A DNA stretch of 7,885 nucleotides from Spirochaetia bacterium. Lineage in GTDB: Bacteria; Spirochaetota; UBA4802; UBA5550. Positions 1 through 6,375 of this stretch are shown here, in pieces. A program made the position numbers and the translations under genes. The DNA lies in NCBI GenBank assembly GCA_031289575.1, contig JAITPE010000063.1, forward strand, positions 1 through 7,885, in the 5' to 3' direction. Numbering within the stretch: position 1 is the first letter of the stretch; every line of letters starts with the position of its first letter. The notes under the pieces are model-generated. The model saw only the letters and a list, made by a program, of their open reading frames with translations, did not search any database and was not told the origin of the DNA.

Positions 1-3
1 CCG

Positions 4-34
4 CCTATGCGAATAGGATTACACCCCCAATCCT
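4..34. repeat. Two overlapping inverted repeats at left edge
   Basis: Two inverted repeats share bases 15-17, so only one hairpin can form at a time. The first is CCTAT (4-8) / ATAGG (13-17) around a GCGA loop, which is a stable GNRA-type tetraloop in RNA. The second is AGGATT (15-20) / AATCCT (29-34) around an 8-base C-rich loop. Both arms are perfect. There is no T-run after them on either strand, so they do not look like an intrinsic terminator. They may belong to a dispersed repeat that continues past the left edge; this is inference. Confidence 0.4.
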
Positions 35-144
35 TTACAAATGCCTCCGAGCCCATTTTTTGAACCTATTTTTTTCTCTTCCCTGTTTTCTGAGTCGTCC
101 CCCAGAAATAATTTGCTACCAAGTAAAAGAAAAAATAGTGGAAG
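19..144 (-). pseudogene. Start-less hydrophobic reading frame, possible gene remnant
   Basis: Between a stop at 145-147 and a TAA at 19-21 the minus strand is open for 41 codons but has no ATG or GTG, and no convincing TTG start. The translation begins with a hydrophobic run (LPLFFLLLGSKLFLG), then becomes charged (DDSENREEKK) and ends in a glycine-rich tail (GLGGICKGLGV). A second frame starting with ATG at 56 (MGSEAFVKDWGCNPIRIG) stays open to the left edge. Protein-like character in overlapping frames suggests a repeat or decayed gene rather than an active gene. No family is recognised. Confidence 0.2.
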
Positions 145-185
145 TTAAATATGCTTGTATTATGTCAGGCTATACCCGAAAATGA

Positions 186-437
186 CACGCATTTGAGAGC
201 GTAAACCGTTTTTCCGAGGAACTTCTATTTGACCGGGCCGAACAGGAGTTGTGGGACAAGTTTAACGCGATAAAACAGCAGACATTCATTGCTAAATTGC
301 CTCAATTGGTAAAATATCTTTCCGCGAAGAGAGCCGCCCTGCGGGAAGAACCGGAAATAAAAAAAGAACCCAGCCCCTACAAATGGGCCGAAATATCTTT
401 GGACGAAGAACGGCTTGTTGAGCCTGCCTTGGTATGA
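186..437 (+). pseudogene. Start-less ORF fragment, unknown function
   Basis: This frame is open from just after a TGA at 183-185 to a TGA at 435-437, about 83 codons. The translation is strongly charged and looks helical (for example SEELLFDRAEQELWDKFNAI and YLSAKRAALREEPEIKKE), with no signal peptide or membrane segment. The only NTG start is TTG at 249, and the AGGAG before it touches the start codon with no spacing, so it is a poor initiation site. The same frame upstream of the stop also reads like protein (VEVKYACIMSGYTRK), which suggests a longer gene cut by a nonsense or frameshift mutation. I do not recognise the family. It could also be a chance ORF. Confidence 0.3.
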
Positions 438-474
438 GAACACAGAGCGAACTGTACCTATATCATTCACCTTT

Positions 475-699
475 TTAAATTTTCCCTACGGAGTTGCGCT
501 TCTGTTCAAGCATAAGTTCCTCGGCGAGATAACCGTCACTGCGGCAGTGCATATCCGATATGCCGTTGCAGACTTCCGTATAGAGCAATGAACGGTAAAA
601 CACGTCAAACGCCTTGCGGATAGGAACATTCGCCATTTTAGCGTATTCGTTGATAACGCCGTCGTGTACATGTGCAACTAATAATTTGTGTGCAATCAC
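475..699 (-). CDS. DUF3791-like small protein, third gene of TA-like operon
   Basis: A 74-residue protein with no signal peptide or membrane segment. The start is GTG at 697-699, chosen because a strong GGAGG lies at 707-711 with 7 bases of spacing, and because it makes a 4-base GTGA overlap with the end of the DUF3990-like gene. The centre reads NEYAKMANVPIRKAFDVFY and the C-terminal half carries GISDMHCRSDGYLAEEL, a motif I associate with a DUF3791-type family found beside DUF3990 genes. It differs from the first gene of the operon, so the two small proteins are not simple duplicates. The likely role is partner or antitoxin of the middle gene; this is inferred from context only. No terminator is visible after the stop. 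Confidence 0.7.
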   Translation of the reverse strand: MIAHKLLVAHVHDGVINEYAKMANVPIRKAFDVFYRSLLYTEVCNGISDMHCRSDGYLAEELMLEQKRNSVGKI

Positions 700-1187
700 A
701 TTATCACCTCCGCGCCGATAAAACGCAAACACTTGTCAATCAATTTTTGATTTTTGAAGCAATACTGAAAATTTGGCTTGTTATAACGCAAACGCTTAAT
801 TGCCTCGTCCGCGTCTATTAAGTTGTCGAAATAAAGCCGCAAGGTATCGAACACCTTATCATTGGCAACGCCGCCGATAACCAAATCCCATTTAGTTTTA
901 ACGGGTTTATTCAGCCTGTTGGCGGTTACAAAATTCAACCATTCGAGACTATGTGTATCGAACTCAAGTATTTTTGCATTTTTAGGTAATTTATCACTAA
1001 CTTTCGTTAAAAAGTCATATGCCGACACAACGGCACTGCCACGCTCGGCGATAAAATGCCGCGACCAACTTACCGCCTGCTCTTTCAGCGGTGTGAGGTA
1101 GAATCCCTTGCCAAAGTCCGTCCGCAAACGCGCCAGCGACAAATCCGGCTTTTCGATGGCAACATACGAGCCGTGATAGAGTATCAT
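696..1187 (-). CDS. DUF3990-like protein, predicted ADP-ribosyltransferase-fold toxin
   Basis: A 163-residue cytoplasmic protein starting at ATG 1185-1187, which overlaps the stop of the upstream gene by 4 bases (ATGA). The N-terminus has LYHGS (H5), followed by DFGKGFYLT (residues 24-32, Y30) and AVSWSRHF. This arrangement resembles the His and Tyr positions of the H-Y-[EQ] site of ADP-ribosyltransferase-fold proteins. Further on are DLVIGGVAND (101-110), EAIKRL (129-133 region) and FQYCF (140-144), where Q141 is a candidate third active-site residue. These are features I recall for DUF3990, which I believe is placed in the ADP-ribosyl clan. Sitting between two small partner genes suggests a toxin whose target would be modified with NAD as donor. 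Activity and target are not shown by the sequence. The reading frame is intact. Confidence 0.75.
   Translation of the reverse strand: MILYHGSYVAIEKPDLSLARLRTDFGKGFYLTPLKEQAVSWSRHFIAERGSAVVSAYDFLTKVSDKLPKNAKILEFDTHSLEWLNFVTANRLNKPVKTKWDLVIGGVANDKVFDTLRLYFDNLIDADEAIKRLRYNKPNFQYCFKNQKLIDKCLRFIGAEVIM
707..711 (-). promoter_or_regulatory. Strong Shine-Dalgarno of third operon gene
   Basis: GGAGG on the minus strand, 7 bases before the GTG at 699 and embedded in the last codons of the DUF3990-like gene. It decides the start of the small downstream gene. It suggests that this gene is translated efficiently on its own as well as by coupling, as would suit an antitoxin needed in excess. Confidence 0.65.
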
Positions 1188-1420
1188 TCTATCAGCCCTC
1201 TCTGCCGCATTAGGTCTTTCAAATCATCGACAATCCAGTCGCGCCCTTGCGTGTGGAGTACGTCATAGCACGGCACAATGTAATCATCGAGAATATCGCT
1301 ATCGTCAACGAGCATTTTGTAAACAACAGCGCCAGTAAGCCCCAAATCAATCGCAAGCTGCTCAATGCAGAACACCGCGAAAAATGATTGCTCGGGTGTC
1401 ATATCGGTAAATTTACTCAC
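1184..1420 (-). CDS. DUF3791-like small protein, first gene of TA-like operon
   Basis: A 78-residue cytoplasmic protein. It contains PEQSFFAVFCIEQLAIDLGL, then GAVVYKMLVD, and the hallmark segment CYDVLHTQGRDWIVDDL near the C-terminus, which matches my memory of the DUF3791 family (helical, about 70 residues). The start chosen is GTG at 1418-1420, with GAGGT 7 bases upstream. A GTG at 1427-1429 with GGAG upstream is equally possible and would add three residues. The stop overlaps the start of the DUF3990-like gene by 4 bases, so the pair is translationally coupled. It is probably the antitoxin or regulatory partner of that gene and a candidate for binding the palindrome at 1496-1512. It has no obvious classical helix-turn-helix motif by eye. 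Confidence 0.75.
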   Translation of the reverse strand: MSKFTDMTPEQSFFAVFCIEQLAIDLGLTGAVVYKMLVDDSDILDDYIVPCYDVLHTQGRDWIVDDLKDLMRQRGLIE

Positions 1421-1495
1421 CGCCTGCACCTCGCAACTCCATAGGGCGAATCATGTTCTCGATGAGGATTCATTTCATTTGCCGCACACATCCTA

Positions 1496-1512
1496 TACTT
1501 ATAGCATAAGTA
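1496..1512. promoter_or_regulatory. Palindrome on the -10 box, candidate operator
   Basis: TACTTAT / ATAAGTA, a perfect 7-bp inverted repeat with a 3-base centre (AGC). It covers the predicted -10 hexamer of the minus-strand operon (1498-1503). A symmetric site on the core promoter is the usual layout of a repressor-binding site and fits autoregulation of a toxin-antitoxin operon. The repressor is not identified. Confidence 0.45.
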
Positions 1513-1527
1513 CATTTATTTTGTAAA
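1498..1527 (-). promoter_or_regulatory. Predicted sigma-70-type promoter of the DUF3791/DUF3990 operon
   Basis: On the minus strand TTTACA (1527 to 1522) and TATAAG (1503 to 1498) are separated by 18 bases. Each hexamer matches the consensus at five of six positions. Transcription would start near 1490, leaving a leader of about 70 bases before the first gene. No other good hexamer pair is seen in front of this operon. Confidence 0.5.
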
Positions 1528-1593
1528 GTATTTTATCAAACTTGAACCGATCTACCCCTGAAGCGATAACAACGTTTTCGCTTGCAAAAACAA

Positions 1594-1599
1594 TTGACA
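1594..1599 (+). promoter_or_regulatory. Possible -35 box upstream of the M23 peptidase
   Basis: A consensus TTGACA lies 63 bases before the peptidase start. No good -10 hexamer is found 16-18 bases downstream (the sequence there is around TACTAATCA), so this is only a weak promoter candidate. The rest of 1430-1662 holds the divergent operon promoter and no gene. Confidence 0.25.
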
Positions 1600-1662
1600 A
1601 AACCGCATTATTTACTAATCAAAGTTTAATCAAGCTGTCAAATAAATATTCGAGCAAAGGTT

Positions 1663-2682
1663 ATGATCAAAAATATCTCTCTTCTTTTCTTTATACTTTT
1701 TTTTCTGCTGAACCTCTCTTGCAGCATTGCCCCTATTGAAGCAAGCGGCGCCGATGGCAAAACCGGCAGCCTCAAGCTTCCGCCGGGCTTCACGCCGCCC
1801 GCGGCGAAGAAGCTCACGCACAGCGGCGGCGGCATTGTTGTAGACATGTACGCAAGGGATTTTTCCCAAGGCAATCTTGTTTACTGCGAGGTTTACGCGG
1901 CCGAATCCAAGGAGCTTGAGCTCAAGAGCGCCGTTTACGGCAAAATGAGCCTTGCCCTTACAAAAAAAACATGGGGTTACCGCACTTTTCTGCCCATAGG
2001 CCCGGAGGCCGAGCCGGGCAAAAAAACTATAGTCTTTTCCTATATAATAGACGGCAAAACGCTTACCGAAACAGTTGTTTTTACAGCGGCAAAAACCGAT
2101 TTTCCTGTGAGCCGCACTCCGCTTGATTTGGGCAAGTACTCAAATCAGGGCAGCGAGGCCAAGCCCGAAATCGTCGCGTTTATAAAAGAGTCAAAAAAAA
2201 AGAAGGACGAGGCTTTCGCGTCGCGCGAGAATGACCTTATAGGCAGCTCGTTTTCGCATCCGCGCGATCTTCATTATATAACATCGCAGTTTTGGTCAAA
2301 GCGGATCTATCAGCGCTATAAGATTGAAAATAAAAAACGTATACGCCTCAAGGATACCGAAAAAATACACAGGGGTACCGATCTTCGTGGCGAGACCGGA
2401 ACGCCGGCTTTTGCCATGGCCGATGGCAAGGTAGTCCTCGCCGACCTTCTGTATTACGAGGGCAATATGGTGGTCATAGATCACGGAAATAAACTTTTTT
2501 CTTATTATATGCACATGAGCGCTTTAAAGGTAAAGAAAGGCGACATGGTAAAGGCCGGAGACCAAATCGGCGCGGTAGGTTCTACCGGATTGTCAACCGC
2601 CGCCCACCTGCACGTTTCAATGATTCTAAACTGGATAGAGCTTGATCCGCTGAGCCTTCTTTCGCTGCCTGTGAGAAATTAG
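1663..2682 (+). CDS. Exported M23-family (LytM-type) metallopeptidase
   Basis: A 339-residue secreted protein predicted to cut peptide bridges of peptidoglycan in the periplasm. Residues 1-20 form a hydrophobic signal peptide ending in LLNLSC. This could be a relaxed spirochaetal lipobox (C20), but N17 at -3 fits poorly, so ordinary Sec cleavage near residues 27-29 is also possible. Residues about 35-150 look beta-rich and have no recognised name. A lysine-rich linker (about 175-235) leads to the M23 domain, with HRGTD (H236, D240), YYMHMS (H284) and HLHVS (H315, H317). All expected zinc and catalytic residues are present, so the enzyme is probably active rather than a degenerate activator. 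The start is ATG 1663 with AAAGG just upstream, at unusually short spacing. It converges on the flagellin gene. Confidence 0.88.
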   Translation: MIKNISLLFFILFFLLNLSCSIAPIEASGADGKTGSLKLPPGFTPPAAKKLTHSGGGIVVDMYARDFSQGNLVYCEVYAAESKELELKSAVYGKMSLALTKKTWGYRTFLPIGPEAEPGKKTIVFSYIIDGKTLTETVVFTAAKTDFPVSRTPLDLGKYSNQGSEAKPEIVAFIKESKKKKDEAFASRENDLIGSSFSHPRDLHYITSQFWSKRIYQRYKIENKKRIRLKDTEKIHRGTDLRGETGTPAFAMADGKVVLADLLYYEGNMVVIDHGNKLFSYYMHMSALKVKKGDMVKAGDQIGAVGSTGLSTAAHLHVSMILNWIELDPLSLLSLPVRN

Positions 2683-2690
2683 ATTCCATT

Positions 2691-2723
2691 AAAAAAGGCC
2701 GGTTGGGAGGACCGGCCTTTTTT
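2691..2723. terminator. Bidirectional intrinsic terminator
   Basis: A perfect 13-bp stem (2691-2703 with 2711-2723) around a 7-base loop, with a GC core GGCCGGT/ACCGGCC flanked by A6 and T6. Because the stem carries A-runs on one side and T-runs on the other, it reads as hairpin plus U-tract on both strands. It lies 8 bases after the peptidase stop and 40 bases beyond the flagellin stop, so it probably ends both convergent transcripts. Confidence 0.9.
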
Positions 2724-2763
2724 ATTGTATGCCTTCTGAGCGATGCTGCGATGCTGGCTCAAG

Positions 2764-3612
2764 CTATCTAAGTAATTGTAACACTGTCTGCGACTTGGCA
2801 TTGGACTGTGCCAACATCGCCGTTGCCGCCTGTGTGAGAACCTGGAAGCGTACGAACGAGGACATCTGTTCCGCCATATCTGTGTCGCGTATGCGGCTTT
2901 CCGCTGCCTGAGTATTTTCGTAAGCGTTCATGAGACCCTTGGCCGCGTGTTCGAGACGGTTGTAATAAGCTCCGAGGTCCGCTCTCTGCTTCGCTATTAT
3001 GCGGAGCGCTTCATCGGTCTTGCCTATAGTTGAGTTGGCCTTGCCCGGAGTTGATATAGAGACAAATGTCAGGACAGTCGGATTGCGTAATCCGAGAGCC
3101 GATGTCGTCATCGTCTGAACAAAAACGCGTTCGCGCTGATGCATGTTCGGGCCTATATGGAACCACATTGACGAAGTCGGGTTGAGCCTTGCGAATGAAC
3201 CGGTCAAGATTTTCATCTTGTTAAATTCGGCCTGTGAACTTATACGGTCTACTTCATCTATAAGCGCTGATACTTCAACCTGAATGAGCTGGCGGTCTTC
3301 CGCTGAATAGATGCCGTTTGCTGCCTGAACAGCGAGAACTCTTATGCGCTGAATAATAGCGTGAGTTTCATCGAGATACCCTTCGGTTGTCTGTATAAAA
3401 GACATACCGTCTTCGGCATTTCTCTCAGCCTGACGCAAGCCCTGGATCTGGGAACGCATTTTTTCCGAAACAGCCAGACCGGAAGCGTCATCCCCCGCCT
3501 TGTTGATTCTCATGCCGGAAGATAGTTTTTCGATATCCTTAGTTAGATCCCAATCGTGAAATTTCAGGGTTCTGTGAGAAAAGATTGCGGCGATGTTGTG
3601 GTTTATTATCAT
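2764..3612 (-). CDS. flaB: Periplasmic flagellar filament core protein, FlaB-type flagellin
   Basis: A 282-residue flagellin, the usual length for spirochaetal FlaB, which forms the core of the periplasmic flagellar filament. The conserved N-terminal D0/D1 region (residues 1-140) includes [26 protein letters not shown] (30-48) and [19 protein letters not shown] (99-117). The spirochaete-specific centre has [10 protein letters not shown] (148-157). The C-terminal D1/D0 region includes [15 protein letters not shown] (208-222), [15 protein letters not shown] (236-250) and TAMLAQSN (264-271). There is no signal peptide, as expected for export by the flagellar type III system. The start is ATG 3612, preceded by a full AAGGAGG at 3619-3625; an in-frame ATG at 3654 lacks this context. 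Residues 16-25 ([10 protein letters not shown]) and 251-260 ([10 protein letters not shown]) differ from the T. pallidum FlaB proteins as I recall them. Which FlaB paralogue it is cannot be decided. Confidence 0.95.
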   Translation of the reverse strand: MIINHNIAAIFSHRTLKFHDWDLTKDIEKLSSGMRINKAGDDASGLAVSEKMRSQIQGLRQAERNAEDGMSFIQTTEGYLDETHAIIQRIRVLAVQAANGIYSAEDRQLIQVEVSALIDEVDRISSQAEFNKMKILTGSFARLNPTSSMWFHIGPNMHQRERVFVQTMTTSALGLRNPTVLTFVSISTPGKANSTIGKTDEALRIIAKQRADLGAYYNRLEHAAKGLMNAYENTQAAESRIRDTDMAEQMSSFVRFQVLTQAATAMLAQSNAKSQTVLQLLR

Positions 3613-3618
3613 GATTTT

Positions 3619-3625
3619 CCTCCTT
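3619..3625 (-). promoter_or_regulatory. Consensus Shine-Dalgarno of flagellin gene
   Basis: AAGGAGG on the minus strand, 6 bases before ATG 3612. It is the strongest ribosome-binding site in the window, as expected for an abundant structural protein, and it fixes the start at MIINHN. Confidence 0.85.
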
Positions 3626-3724
3626 GAAACTAATGCCATCATCCTTGATAGCATACTAATTTTCTAATTGCTCAATGAAAAGTTCGTCAATATATTCGAT
3701 TCTGCTGAGGGGGTACACGGCCTA

Positions 3725-3739
3725 TTATTGCCAATTATA
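3725..3739 (-). promoter_or_regulatory. Candidate flagellin promoter elements
   Basis: The minus strand has a perfect TATAAT (3739 to 3734), but no matching -35 hexamer 16-18 bases upstream. Immediately beyond it, GGCAATAA (3732 to 3725) matches the sigma-28 -10 motif GCCGATAA at six of eight bases, but without the expected TAAA about 15 bases upstream. Neither is convincing alone. The leader to the start codon would be about 110 bases. Confidence 0.3.
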
Positions 3740-3759
3740 CTAAAATATAGCTAAAAATC

Positions 3760-3802
3760 GCCTTTTTTTGACGTATTATGTTAACTTTGCGTTTTTTTGC
3801 GG
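3760..3802. repeat. Paired T7 tracts in the divergent flagellin/PBP promoter region
   Basis: Two related 14-base blocks, GCCTTTTTTTGACG (3760-3773) and GCGTTTTTTTGCGG (3789-3802), lie 29 bases apart, close to three helical turns. Both contain exactly seven T residues between G/C-rich edges. Phased T/A tracts of this kind often bend DNA and are also prone to length variation. They lie between the divergent flagellin and PBP promoters. Confidence 0.4.
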
Positions 3803-3815
3803 TATTAAATAAAAT
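3787..3815 (+). promoter_or_regulatory. Possible promoter of the PBP1A-lipoprotein operon
   Basis: TTGCGT (3787-3792) and TAAAAT (3810-3815) are separated by 17 bases. The -10 matches five of six positions but the -35 only three. A consensus TTGACA at 3834-3839 is nearer the gene but has no convincing -10 box at normal spacing. Either could drive the operon. Confidence 0.3.
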
Positions 3816-3879
3816 TATTTTTCTCAGTAATTCTTGACAAAGAGCCCGCCGGTTTGATCTTTAAACATACGGGTCAGCA

Positions 3880-6375
3880 ATGCCAAAATACAGCCGAACA
3901 AAATCATCCATAGGAATCTTCTCATCGGCCTTTGATTCTCTAAAAGGGGTCCTGTACTATCTTTTCCAAAGGTTCCGCCTTATCATTATAGCTGTTCCCA
4001 TAGGCGTCGCTATAGCCTTTGCCTTTATCCTGCCGTCTGATTTCAAAAAAGTGAAGGCGCTTGCGGTTTTCAGGCCCGATATTACAACAAAAATTTACGA
4101 CAAGAACGGGCTGCTTGTCTCCGAGCTTTTTAAGCAGAAACGCGAAGTTGTCCCGTTGAATAGAATGCCCAAAAATTTAGTGAACGCCTTTATCGCGGTG
4201 GAAGATAACGAATTTTATAACCACATAGGCGTTAACCCAAAGGGCATTGTCAGGGCTTTTTTCGTCAACATCATGGCCGGAGGGGTCCGTCAGGGAGGCA
4301 GCACAATAACTCAGCAGCTTTCCAAGGTGCTTCTCACATCGGGCGAACGCACAATATTCCGTAAAATAAAAGAAGCGTGCATAGCGATAATGATGGAATT
4401 CACTTATTCCAAAGACGAGATTATGCAGCTTTACCTCAACCAAATATTTCTGGGGCATGGGGCCTATGGCGTTGAATCCGCCGCTCAAATTTATTTTAAT
4501 AAGCATGTATGGGAATGTACTCTGGCGGAGAGCGCCCTCATCGCCTCTCTGCCTGCCGCGCCGAACCTTCTTTCTCCAATAAGGCATCCCAATGTGTCAA
4601 TGGCGCGTCACCGCATTGTTTTGGCAAAAATGGTTGAGATGGGATACATAACAGTAAAGGATGCCGAGACTGCCTACCTTGCGTTTTGGCCCGATTACCT
4701 CTTGTACATAAACGAGCTTGAGCCTACGGTTACGGCCTGGAGCGCCAGAGTCGACAAGGCCCCGTGGTTTACCGAATACATAAGGCGCGATCTCATAAAA
4801 AAGTACGGCGATGATATGGTCTACAACAAGGGGCTCATGGTTTATACAACCCTTGACCTTAACAAGCAAAGGGCTGCCGAAAAGGCCCTTTGGAGTATGC
4901 TTGAGCGCCAGAACGCCGTTTCTTTCAACTTGGCGTTTAAGAATCACGATGTTTTTATGGATACATTCTCGGAGGAGATTTCCATAGTTTCGGATCTCTT
5001 CGGCGTCAACACGTTTTCGAAAAGGGGTTCGCGGGAGAACGAAAAAATAAACAGCCATTTCCGCACCGAAATCGTTGAGGAGTTAGAGGAACTCAATCTG
5101 CTCGGCGGACTCGACAGCATAGGCAAATTTATTGATTCGTACAGGGGGACTTTTTCTGAGGATAAGGACCTGCAGAAGGTTGAGGGCGCGCTGATATCAA
5201 TCAACCACGAGAACGGATACATTGAGGCGATGGTGGGCGGCGCCCCCTTTACAAGCATAAATCAATTGAACCGCCCAATGCAGTCAAGGAGACAGCCCGG
5301 TTCTTCCATAAAGCCTCTGCTCTATGCGGCCGCCATTGAGAGCGGCGAGTTTACCGCAGCGACGCCTGTTCTTGACTCGCCCATAATTTATCTCGATAAT
5401 GAGAGCGGCTCGTGGACTCCGGAAAATTATGACGGCGATTACCAGGGATTGGTTCCGCTCCGCAAGGCGCTGGCCATGTCGATAAATGTTGTTTCGGTGC
5501 GCATGGCCGAAAAGCTCGGAATGGACACCGTAATCAAATACTATGCCAAACTTTTAAAGATAAGCGGCGATGATATTCAATCCCGCATACCCAGAAATCT
5601 TTCAATCGCCTTGGGAACGCTTGAGGTGAGTCCCTTTGAGCTTACCAGAGCGTATTCCATAATAGCCAACGGCGGCAGGGATGTGATTCCGTTCAGCATA
5701 AGATATGTGACCGATTATGCGGGCAACATGCTGGAGAATCAGGAGGAAGAGGTTAAAAAAACTCTTCAAAAAGAAAGACAGGACGGAAAAATCCAAATAA
5801 TAAAGCCCGAGACCGCGCAGCTTATGATAAGTCTTTTGAAAACAGTCATAGATCACGGAACAGGCCGCAGCGCCTCAATAGGCGCGGAGGCCGCCGGAAA
5901 AACCGGAACGACCAATAGCTGGAGAGACGCGTGGTTCATCGGCTTTGTGCCGCAGCTTACCACAGGAATATGGGTCGGCTATGATAAAATGGGTCTCACG
6001 CTTGGGCGCGGACAAACCGGCGGTATTATATCGGCGCCGGTTTGGGGCGCCTATATGAAAAAGGTCATGAGCTTCGAGAAGAGCCGCGCCTTTCCTTCAT
6101 ACGCAAAACTTTCGGAGGCTGTTGTATGTGAAAAAACAGGACTCCTGCCGTCGCATGATTGCAAGCAATTGTCCACAGAGGTTTTTGTACCGGGAACCGT
6201 TCCCGACCAAACATGCTCGGCCTGCCTTGGCTCAAGGGTGCAGGCGGAACTGCCTTTGGAAGGGCCCAAGAATAACATATTGAAAGAGCAAAAACAAAAT
6301 GTTATAAAATCACTCAAAAATGATAAGCCGTCCGATTCAATTACAAATGATATTGGCGATGAGCTTTTGCGATGA
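3880..6375 (+). CDS. mrcA: Bifunctional class A penicillin-binding protein (PBP1A)
   Basis: An 831-residue inner-membrane enzyme that polymerises lipid II into glycan strands and cross-links the stem peptides. A cytoplasmic tail (1-33) is followed by one membrane segment (about 34-51). The GT51 glycosyltransferase domain has EDNEFYNHIG (E108 catalytic), RQGGSTITQQL (137-147), KDEIMQLYLNQIFLGHGAYG (second Glu E180) and SLPAAPNLLSP. The transpeptidase domain has PGSSIKP (nucleophile S475, K478), SIN (534-536) and KTGTT (674-678), so both activities should be intact and the protein should bind beta-lactams. A region at about 335-435 between the domains is rich in charged residues. The C-terminal tail has paired cysteines (C750, C761, C779, C782). 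The ATG at 3880 has only a weak GGG upstream. The stop overlaps the start of the next gene by 4 bases. Confidence 0.95.
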   Translation: MPKYSRTKSSIGIFSSAFDSLKGVLYYLFQRFRLIIIAVPIGVAIAFAFILPSDFKKVKALAVFRPDITTKIYDKNGLLVSELFKQKREVVPLNRMPKNLVNAFIAVEDNEFYNHIGVNPKGIVRAFFVNIMAGGVRQGGSTITQQLSKVLLTSGERTIFRKIKEACIAIMMEFTYSKDEIMQLYLNQIFLGHGAYGVESAAQIYFNKHVWECTLAESALIASLPAAPNLLSPIRHPNVSMARHRIVLAKMVEMGYITVKDAETAYLAFWPDYLLYINELEPTVTAWSARVDKAPWFTEYIRRDLIKKYGDDMVYNKGLMVYTTLDLNKQRAAEKALWSMLERQNAVSFNLAFKNHDVFMDTFSEEISIVSDLFGVNTFSKRGSRENEKINSHFRTEIVEELEELNLLGGLDSIGKFIDSYRGTFSEDKDLQKVEGALISINHENGYIEAMVGGAPFTSINQLNRPMQSRRQPGSSIKPLLYAAAIESGEFTAATPVLDSPIIYLDNESGSWTPENYDGDYQGLVPLRKALAMSINVVSVRMAEKLGMDTVIKYYAKLLKISGDDIQSRIPRNLSIALGTLEVSPFELTRAYSIIANGGRDVIPFSIRYVTDYAGNMLENQEEEVKKTLQKERQDGKIQIIKPETAQLMISLLKTVIDHGTGRSASIGAEAAGKTGTTNSWRDAWFIGFVPQLTTGIWVGYDKMGLTLGRGQTGGIISAPVWGAYMKKVMSFEKSRAFPSYAKLSEAVVCEKTGLLPSHDCKQLSTEVFVPGTVPDQTCSACLGSRVQAELPLEGPKNNILKEQKQNVIKSLKNDKPSDSITNDIGDELLR

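Noticed and set aside
225..470. 81-codon open frame on the minus strand
   Set aside because: It is the complement of the 186-437 fragment, very rich in F and G with low-complexity content, and has no ribosome-binding site; it looks like a shadow frame.
862..1268. Plus-strand open frames opposite the DUF3990-like gene
   Set aside because: The minus-strand genes have recognisable motifs, Shine-Dalgarno sites and coupled starts; the plus frames have none of these.
1630..1874. Minus-strand open frames over the start of the M23 gene
   Set aside because: They are antisense to a clear signal peptide and have arginine/alanine- or proline-rich shadow composition.
4177..5258. Several long minus-strand frames inside the PBP1A gene
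   Set aside because: PBP1A has all its catalytic motifs in this interval; the antisense frames show no motifs or start signals.
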